Assembly (NCBI GenBank): GCA_014238825.1
Contig: JABAAI010000031.1
Span: 1-9,707, forward strand
From: Leptospirales bacterium
GTDB taxonomy: Bacteria; Spirochaetota; Leptospiria; Leptospirales; Leptonemataceae
DNA length: 9,707 nt
Reading direction: 5' to 3'
Shown: positions 1 to 3,954 of the stretch, piece after piece
Numbering within the stretch: the first letter of the stretch is position 1
Layout of the letters: each line of letters begins with the position of its first letter
Made by a program: the position numbers and the translations under genes
The notes under the pieces: model-generated
What the model saw: only the letters and a program-made list of their open reading frames with translations
Database searches by the model: none
Told to the model about the DNA's origin: nothing

Positions 1-121
1 ATTGTCCCTCATATTTCCCATCTATTTTTAGGGAACCATTGATATAAAAGCGACCCGTGAAATATGAATTTTCTCCGATTCTGCTATTTGTTATTTCCGA
101 ACCAGTTTTTACAATAGCCAT
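1..121 (-). CDS. Bactofilin, N-terminal 40 residues (cut by window edge)
   Basis: Translating the minus strand from the ATG at 121 gives an open frame to the window edge, beginning MAIVKTGSEITNSRIGENSY and continuing through GRFYINGSLKIDGKYEG. This is the characteristic opening of the bactofilin (polymer-forming cytoskeletal protein) fold: a short disordered tail, then I-G-E-x-x-x-F-x-G, then G-S-L-x-I-D-G-x-x-E-G, the first rungs of the right-handed beta-helix. Bactofilins polymerise without nucleotide into filaments under the inner membrane and organise cell-wall or shape proteins. The start is fixed by an in-frame stop at 125-127 just upstream; the ribosome binding site is weak (a GAG about 7 bases before the ATG). 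It is divergent from tatA across a 163-bp gap. The family call is confident; which bactofilin paralogue it is cannot be told from 40 residues. Confidence 0.85.
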   Translation of the reverse strand, partial: MAIVKTGSEITNSRIGENSYFTGRFYINGSLKIDGKYEGQ

Positions 122-233
122 ACTTTACTCACAAAATCACTTCTTATGCTTTTTCGACCATAAATTTAGAGCTTTTTAGAGGCAAGCTTTTTTTATGATA
201 TAGGACAGTATTTATAGTTTTATCTATATAAAT

Positions 234-262
234 TTGCTTGCTTTTTCTAACTAGGATAATAT
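234..262 (+). promoter_or_regulatory. Candidate promoter for tatA
   Basis: TTGCTT (234-239) is followed after 17 bases by TAATAT (257-262), or after 15 by GATAAT (255-260). Either would put the transcript start near 267-270, just ahead of the tatA ribosome binding site GGAGAG (271-276). The rest of the 122-284 gap is AT-rich and must also hold the promoter of the divergent bactofilin, for which I see no convincing boxes. This is pattern matching in AT-rich DNA and remains weak. Confidence 0.3.
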
Positions 263-284
263 CGTTGACCGGAGAGAGCATATT

Positions 285-554
285 ATGTTTAGCAGTATCG
301 GAATAACAGAAATTCTAATAATCCTTAGTGTAGCACTTATTATATTTGGAGGTCGTAAAATTCCTCAGTTGGCGCGAGATCTAGGAGGCGGAATTAGGGA
401 GTTTAAACGTTCTTTGACCAATGCCAGAGAAGATATAAATTTAGAATATAATGAGAATAGCTTGAACGATGGGGGAAGCATTGCTAGTCCCATAAAAAAA
501 AGAAAGAGTGTTAAAACTCCTAAAAAAGCTCAAAAAAACAAAAAATCTAGCTAA
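285..554 (+). CDS. tatA: Twin-arginine translocase pore subunit TatA
   Basis: TatA oligomerises around a substrate-loaded TatC to let folded, twin-arginine proteins cross the inner membrane. The 89-residue protein has the family layout: a short polar N-terminus, one membrane helix (about residues 7-22, EILIILSVALIIFGG), then the hinge and amphipathic helix with the conserved FGGRKIPQLARDLGGGIREF pattern (21-40). The sequence resembles TatA more than TatB, and no separate tatB is present, so this is probably a TatAC-type system. The tail is unusual: residues 71-89 contain 10 Lys/Arg and no acidic residue, whereas the E. coli TatA tail is rather acidic. The ATG at 285 is preceded by GGAGAG with 8-base spacing, so the start is well supported. 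tatC follows after 143 bp with its own promoter candidate. Confidence 0.93.
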   Translation: MFSSIGITEILIILSVALIIFGGRKIPQLARDLGGGIREFKRSLTNAREDINLEYNENSLNDGGSIASPIKKRKSVKTPKKAQKNKKSS

Positions 555-558
555 GGGA

Positions 559-601
559 AAACAATAAGAACTAGCTTACTTTGCTTATGCACTTATTGTT
601 T
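559..601 (+). repeat. 10-bp perfect inverted repeat between tatA and tatC
   Basis: AAACAATAAG (559-568) and its exact complement CTTATTGTTT (592-601) flank a 23-base loop. It begins 4 bases after the tatA stop, so it would form a hairpin at the 3' end of the tatA message. It is AT-rich and lacks a clean T-run afterwards, so it is a poor rho-independent terminator; it may be an attenuator or RNA-stabilising stem, or chance. Confidence 0.4.
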
Positions 602-635
602 GGGTTGTGTGGTATATTTATCCTTAACAAAGACC

Positions 636-663
636 TTGCTTAGTCCATTGCTCATCATATTAT
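636..663 (+). promoter_or_regulatory. Candidate promoter for tatC
   Basis: TTGCTT (636-641) and TATTAT (658-663; 5 of 6 to consensus) are separated by 16 bases. The same TTGCTT box appears in the tatA candidate. Transcription would start near 670, giving a leader of about 28 bases with no recognisable ribosome binding site. This would explain how tatC is expressed despite the hairpin after tatA. Confidence 0.35.
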
Positions 664-697
664 AAGTACATAGCTTAGCTGTATTTAGCATTATAAA

Positions 698-1579
698 ATG
701 CCTCCCAAAAATAAACAAACGACTAGTAGCACAAAAAAAAGCACAAGACTGGTCAAGAGTGCTATTTATCGTCCCAAAAGATCAGCTAGTAGTAAGTTTA
801 TTGATAAATCTGTTAGCAAAAAAAGCTCTCGAAAAGGTATTCCAAAAAAACATCAAAAAGACTACCTTAGTTTAGGAGATCATCTAGAAGAGCTGCGTTG
901 GCGTTTAATATCTGTAGTTTTTACTATAATCGGGCTTAGTATTCTATCTTTTATTTTTAGCTCTCATATTCATAGCTTTCTAATTGAGCCTTATTTAAAT
1001 CTAAGTAGTGAAAAACTTCTACTTCAAAATGTATATGGTAGCATAGAAGTCCTTATCAAAATTAGCATTACCTTAGGAATTAGTCTTTCCCTGCCAATTT
1101 GTCTTAGTCTTTTATGGCGCTTCGTTACACCCGCCCTTAGTTCTCGAATAGCATGGTTGGGACATTTAGCGATGGCTAGTTCTGCCTGCTTGTTTTGGGC
1201 TGGCATGGCAGTCGCTTGGTTTTATATTTTCCCTTTGGCACTAAAATTTTTATTTGAAGATACCTTAATACGTGGTGTTTCCCCGCAAACTACAGTTGAA
1301 AAATACTACTCTTTTTTATTTTTACTTCATATTGGCTCTGGTTTAATGTTTCAGATGCCATTGATCGTTATATTTCTAGGCTGGATCGGTATTCTTTCTG
1401 TAGAGTGGCATAAAAGAAAATGGAAGTTTCTTGTTTTAGTAGTTTTAATTCTAACTGCCGTCTTAACACCACCAGACCCACTAAGCCAAATTATACTTTC
1501 TGGCTTATTACTCTTTTTGTATATCTGCTCTGTTTTTATAGTATGGCTCATAGAAAAGACTAAATATCCTAAACCCTAA
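698..1579 (+). CDS. tatC: Twin-arginine translocase receptor subunit TatC, with basic N-terminal extension
   Basis: TatC is the six-helix inner-membrane receptor for twin-arginine signal peptides. The conserved core starts at about residue 58 with LGDHLEELRWRL and continues through EP (97-98), WRFVTPAL (140-147), GMAVAWFYIFPLALKFL (169-185), MFQMP (217-221) and TPPDPLSQ (257-264), ending in a last membrane helix. The first signal-binding Glu (E. coli Glu15) is Glu65. The second (E. coli Glu103, A. aeolicus Glu96) is replaced by Ile151 in an ungapped alignment, and the helix-4 Glu170 equivalent is Gln219. Residues 1-56 form an extra Lys/Arg/Ser/Thr-rich segment (18 Lys/Arg) not found in E. coli TatC. 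The ATG at 698 is the first possible start after an in-frame TAG at 686-688; it has no Shine-Dalgarno. The gene converges on the PpiD-like gene with a 6-bp gap. Confidence 0.95.
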   Translation: MPPKNKQTTSSTKKSTRLVKSAIYRPKRSASSKFIDKSVSKKSSRKGIPKKHQKDYLSLGDHLEELRWRLISVVFTIIGLSILSFIFSSHIHSFLIEPYLNLSSEKLLLQNVYGSIEVLIKISITLGISLSLPICLSLLWRFVTPALSSRIAWLGHLAMASSACLFWAGMAVAWFYIFPLALKFLFEDTLIRGVSPQTTVEKYYSFLFLLHIGSGLMFQMPLIVIFLGWIGILSVEWHKRKWKFLVLVVLILTAVLTPPDPLSQIILSGLLLFLYICSVFIVWLIEKTKYPKP

Positions 1580-1585
1580 GCCCTT

Positions 1586-2860
1586 TTAATTTGGGTGATT
1601 TACTTTGAAGTTGTTTCTCTTGCTTTCTTCTTCTATGATATAAAAAAGATACTTGCGACTTAGATCCTTATCATCTGTTTTTTGATAGCTTGTTTTTATC
1701 GTTTCTTTTCCTGATACTGTGGATTTTTTATTACTAAGAAGTCCTGCCAAATGAGGGCTTTTAGAGACTTTAAGCTTGGAAACCTCAGCATAAACGCTGT
1801 TGGGACCATTTTTAATGGGACCAATTAAGACTGCTTTATTAGTATTTTTTTTAATTTCTTTTAAAAACTGAATATTAGCAAGATTTATTTTAGATTGTTC
1901 AACTTGAATGCTGTCCAAGTCACTAAAGGCTATCCTGCCAAGTGATAAAATTGATAGGGCTGATATTTTAGCAATTTTCTCGAGGTTTAGGCCAGCTTTG
2001 CTTCCTTTTTGATAAGATAAAGCATTTAAATTATCTAACTGAGATTTGATTCTTTCCTTTGCTTCTTGGGCTTTTTTAAACTTAAGTTGCTGGCTAATTC
2101 GTTGTTTTTGTGCCTCTGTTGGTTTCTTCTTGATTTTAGAGATAGCCTGCGAGAGTGATTTCCCACTTTTTTTAGGGCTAAGCCCTAATTGATTTTTTTG
2201 AAACTCTACTAATATTTCATCATCTGTAACTTTTGTAGCTTTCATTTGGGCTTGCATTATTGTCCAATCGTTATAAGAGATAAGACGTAGTTCCACCGTA
2301 ACACCGTCTAGGGCAGATTCCCATTGCTTATTTCCTATTAAATTAGGCAGGGGTGTTTTCAGCATATTATATGTCTCTGATGCTATATCCTGGCGTAACC
2401 GTACATCTATGGGGTAGTTACTCATGCTAAAACGGTATATTTCGTTTATTGAAAGCTTATCCTCTTCTGCAATGCCACTTTGGTTTTCATATTCTTGATT
2501 GGCATCATCCCATAAATCACGTTTTGCAAGCTCAATATTTGATTCTAATCCTAAGCGCCGTCCTAAAGACGCCAGACTAAACGTCTGTTTCATGCTATTA
2601 TTGATACAATATTCGATATAAGTCTTGGATTCTGGACCTAGCTTTTTACCAGCTTTTTGTTTACAATTACTAGCATATATAGAATATTCTTGTTGGGAAA
2701 TAGTTTCACCAGCAAAGCTGCCTGCTGAAAGTTTTCCCATTATTGTGCTGGTGATTTCATCTATGGGCTGACTGGAGAAGATAAGACCCATCATCACGAT
2801 TAGGACCAAAATAACAAAAATTGCTCCTACTTTTTTAATAATGTCAAAAAAACTAACCAT
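1586..2860 (-). CDS. PpiD/SurA-N-like membrane-anchored periplasmic chaperone
   Basis: The 424-residue protein has a short cytoplasmic N-terminus, one membrane helix (about 11-28, VGAIFVILVLIVMMGLIF), and a large periplasmic part. After the helix come GKLSAGSFAGETISQQEYSIY (42-62) and a helical segment to about 165, which matches the layout of PpiD and SurA N-terminal domains (small residue, G-x-x-I-x-x-x-E-Y/F, then a chain-binding helical core). PpiD sits beside the Sec exit and YidC and holds emerging polypeptides. Residues 225-290 are very Lys/Gln-rich and probably helical. I see no parvulin signature (no H-I-L or G-G-x-L-G), so isomerase activity is doubtful; 270-365 could be a degenerate parvulin domain, with GPIKNGPNSVYAEV (347-360) resembling its last strand. 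Cys66 and Cys84 might pair. The ATG has no clear ribosome binding site. The chaperone call is moderate. Confidence 0.65.
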   Translation of the reverse strand: MVSFFDIIKKVGAIFVILVLIVMMGLIFSSQPIDEITSTIMGKLSAGSFAGETISQQEYSIYASNCKQKAGKKLGPESKTYIEYCINNSMKQTFSLASLGRRLGLESNIELAKRDLWDDANQEYENQSGIAEEDKLSINEIYRFSMSNYPIDVRLRQDIASETYNMLKTPLPNLIGNKQWESALDGVTVELRLISYNDWTIMQAQMKATKVTDDEILVEFQKNQLGLSPKKSGKSLSQAISKIKKKPTEAQKQRISQQLKFKKAQEAKERIKSQLDNLNALSYQKGSKAGLNLEKIAKISALSILSLGRIAFSDLDSIQVEQSKINLANIQFLKEIKKNTNKAVLIGPIKNGPNSVYAEVSKLKVSKSPHLAGLLSNKKSTVSGKETIKTSYQKTDDKDLSRKYLFYIIEEESKRNNFKVNHPN

Positions 2861-2871
2861 ATTTCAAAAAG

Positions 2872-2886
2872 CTAAGCAAAGCTTAG
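2872..2886 (-). promoter_or_regulatory. Short palindrome in the leader of the PpiD-like gene
   Basis: CTAAGC (2872-2877), AAA, GCTTAG (2881-2886) is a perfect 6-bp inverted repeat with a 3-base spacer, lying 11 bases before the ATG of the minus-strand gene. It would fold as a small hairpin close to the translation start or act as a protein site. It is too short to exclude chance. Confidence 0.3.
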
Positions 2887-2898
2887 ATAAGACCATAC

Positions 2899-2927
2899 AA
2901 TAAAAGAGAAATAGATTGTCATGTAAA
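2899..2927 (-). promoter_or_regulatory. Candidate promoter for the PpiD-like gene
   Basis: Read on the minus strand, TTTACA (2927-2922; 5 of 6 to consensus) is followed after 17 bases by TTTATT (2904-2899; 4 of 6). Its -35 box abuts the -35 box of the plus-strand rpmH candidate, so the two could share or compete for polymerase. Confidence 0.35.
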
Positions 2928-2944
2928 ATTATTTAAATTATTTT
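2916..2944 (+). promoter_or_regulatory. Candidate promoter for rpmH and the downstream block
   Basis: TTGTCA (2916-2921; 5 of 6) and TATTTT (2939-2944; 4 of 6) are separated by 17 bases. Transcription would start near 2950, making a leader of about 50 bases that carries the hairpin at 2957-2989. A second TTGAC at 2966 has no -10 at a suitable distance. Confidence 0.35.
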
Positions 2945-2956
2945 TTATGAAAAATA

Positions 2957-2989
2957 AAATTAAAGTTGACGTAATGTCATCTTTAATTT
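2957..2989 (+). promoter_or_regulatory. 33-nt hairpin in the presumed rpmH leader
   Basis: AAATTAAAG (2957-2965), a T, and TGAC (2967-2970) are mirrored by GTCA (2976-2979), a T, and CTTTAATTT (2981-2989). The stem therefore has 9 + 4 pairs around a single T-T mismatch, closed by a 5-base loop (GTAAT). It ends 13 bases before the rpmH ATG. A terminator is unlikely, since nothing on the plus strand ends here and there is no T-run. A leader regulatory stem or a dimeric repressor operator is more plausible. Confidence 0.5.
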
Positions 2990-3002
2990 CCCATGCTATA
3001 CA

Positions 3003-3158
3003 ATGAAAAGAACGTATCAACCAAGTAAGTGTAAGCGAGCTCGAAAGCATGGATTTCGCTCACGGATGGCTACTGCTAATGGCATGAAGGTTTTGGCACG
3101 GCGTAGAAAGAAGGGACGTAGTGTTTTAACGGTATCAGATCTCAAATTTAGAAAATAA
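3003..3158 (+). CDS. rpmH: 50S ribosomal protein bL34
   Basis: A 51-residue frame from the ATG at 3003 begins MKRTYQPSKCKRARKHGFRS and continues RMATANGMKVLARRRKKGR. This matches bL34 along its whole length (M-K-R-T-Y/F-Q-P-S, K-R-x-R-x-H-G-F-R-x-R-M-x-T, G-x-x-V-L-x-R-R-R-x-K-G-R-x-x-L-T-V-S). The protein is tiny, very basic and embedded in domain III of 23S rRNA. The tail DLKFRK runs a few residues past the E. coli protein. The conserved N-terminus fixes the start, yet there is no Shine-Dalgarno; the bases just before the ATG read TATACA, resembling a -10 box. rnpA follows after 52 bp, the near-universal rpmH-rnpA pairing, but no dnaA lies upstream. Confidence 0.96.
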   Translation: MKRTYQPSKCKRARKHGFRSRMATANGMKVLARRRKKGRSVLTVSDLKFRK

Positions 3159-3200
3159 TTGATATCCGTTCTTGATTATTTATATTGATTTTCATATTGA

Positions 3201-3226
3201 ATAGAACACTTTGGATAGAACATTGG
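3201..3226 (+). repeat. Imperfect tandem duplication spanning the rnpA start
   Basis: ATAGAACACTTTGG (3201-3214) is followed directly by ATAGAACATTGG (3215-3226), the same unit minus two bases. Each copy ends in an in-frame TTG (3211 and 3223), so the duplication yields two alternative start codons for rnpA. Confidence 0.55.
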
Positions 3227-3660
3227 TCTATACAGCTCTTAAAGGGAAAAATAAATTTGAGAGACTTTTTAGGTATGGTACTTTCTTTAGTAGTAGGGAT
3301 ATTTCTTTGAAAATACTTAGCTGGAATGAGCTACTCCATATTAAGAATAGTTGCGAGACTAATAGGAGTAAGCAATATCGATATCAAGATGTAGAACTTC
3401 AGCATCATAATGGTCAAGTAAAATCAACAAAAGCAAGCCAGTGGACCTTCTGTGTCGGTCATAAAATGGGTAATGCAGTTTTACGTAATAGATATAAACG
3501 GATATGTAGAGAAGCTTTGCGTAAGACTCAGTTTGCGCCAATTTACGGGAGTCTTATTGCTCTTTTCCCTAAAAAAGAGTTTGTAGAACTAAGTATTTCA
3601 GAGCGTGTTAATTCAATTACTAAGCTCCTAAAAAGAGCTGGAGTGCAATCATCATGCTAA
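3211..3660 (+). CDS. rnpA: Ribonuclease P protein component
   Basis: RnpA is the small basic partner of the RNase P RNA, which removes the 5' leader from pre-tRNAs. The N-terminal KFERLFRYGTFFSSRDISLKIL (15-36) and the signature GNAVLRNRYKRICREALR (87-104), with the RNR motif at 92-94, identify it, as does its place between rpmH and yidD. It is 149 residues against about 110-130 for most. The excess is a polar segment (about 40-76) between the second strand and the WTFCVGHKMGNAV strand, where typical proteins have a short turn. The start is uncertain: no ATG is available after the in-frame TAG at 3202-3204, and TTG at 3211 or 3223 are candidates, neither with a Shine-Dalgarno. The 3' end overlaps yidD by 7 bases. 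Confidence 0.9.
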   Translation: MDRTLVYTALKGKNKFERLFRYGTFFSSRDISLKILSWNELLHIKNSCETNRSKQYRYQDVELQHHNGQVKSTKASQWTFCVGHKMGNAVLRNRYKRICREALRKTQFAPIYGSLIALFPKKEFVELSISERVNSITKLLKRAGVQSSC

Positions 3661-3941
3661 GTCTTTCTAAGTGGCTTCGTTCCTTTATACTTAGAATGCT
3701 AGATTTCTATCAGCACTCTTTAAGTCCAATTTTCGGGGCATCATGCCGTTTTTATCCTAGCTGTTCAGAATATTCACGGCAATGCTTTATTCACTATGGA
3801 CTAGTTAAGGCCAGTCTCAAGACTATTTATAGGATTTTTCGTTGTCAGCCTTTATTTGAAGGATTCAATGACGAACCAGTACCAGCCCTTCATAGAATAA
3901 AGGTAGTGAGACCAAAAAGCAAGTCAAGTAAGCTTAACTAG
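3654..3941 (+). CDS. yidD: Membrane protein insertion efficiency factor YidD
   Basis: This 95-residue protein carries the YidD/haemolytic domain signature: FYQHSLSPIFGASCRFYPSC (18-37), SEYS, then VKASLKTIYRIFRCQPLFEG (51-70) and EPVP (74-77). YidD is a small protein with an amphipathic N-terminal helix bound to the inner face of the membrane; it helps YidC-dependent insertion. The four cysteines (31, 37, 44, 64) include those usual in the family. The usual G-x-D-P-V-P near the end reads FNDEPVP here. The ATG lies inside the rnpA 3' end and is preceded by GGAG (3640-3643) with 10-base spacing, suggesting translational coupling to rnpA. yidC begins 13 bases after its stop. Confidence 0.94.
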   Translation: MLSLSKWLRSFILRMLDFYQHSLSPIFGASCRFYPSCSEYSRQCFIHYGLVKASLKTIYRIFRCQPLFEGFNDEPVPALHRIKVVRPKSKSSKLN

Positions 3942-3954
3942 GAAATAAATAACT

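Noticed and set aside
587..643. 18-codon frame MHLLFGLCGIFILNKDLA between tatA and tatC
   Set aside because: No ribosome binding site and no recognisable family; it overlaps the inverted repeat and promoter candidate. It is as expected by chance.
1024..1551. Two antisense frames inside tatC
   Set aside because: They lie opposite conserved TatC segments, have no ribosome binding sites and no recognisable domains.
2861..3002. Possible replication origin next to rpmH
   Set aside because: No TTATNCACA-type DnaA boxes and no dnaA gene are seen; AT-richness alone is not evidence in this genome.
2997..3002. TATACA right before the rpmH ATG as an extended -10 box (TG-C-TATACA)
   Set aside because: It would start the transcript inside the rpmH coding region, so it cannot express full-length L34.
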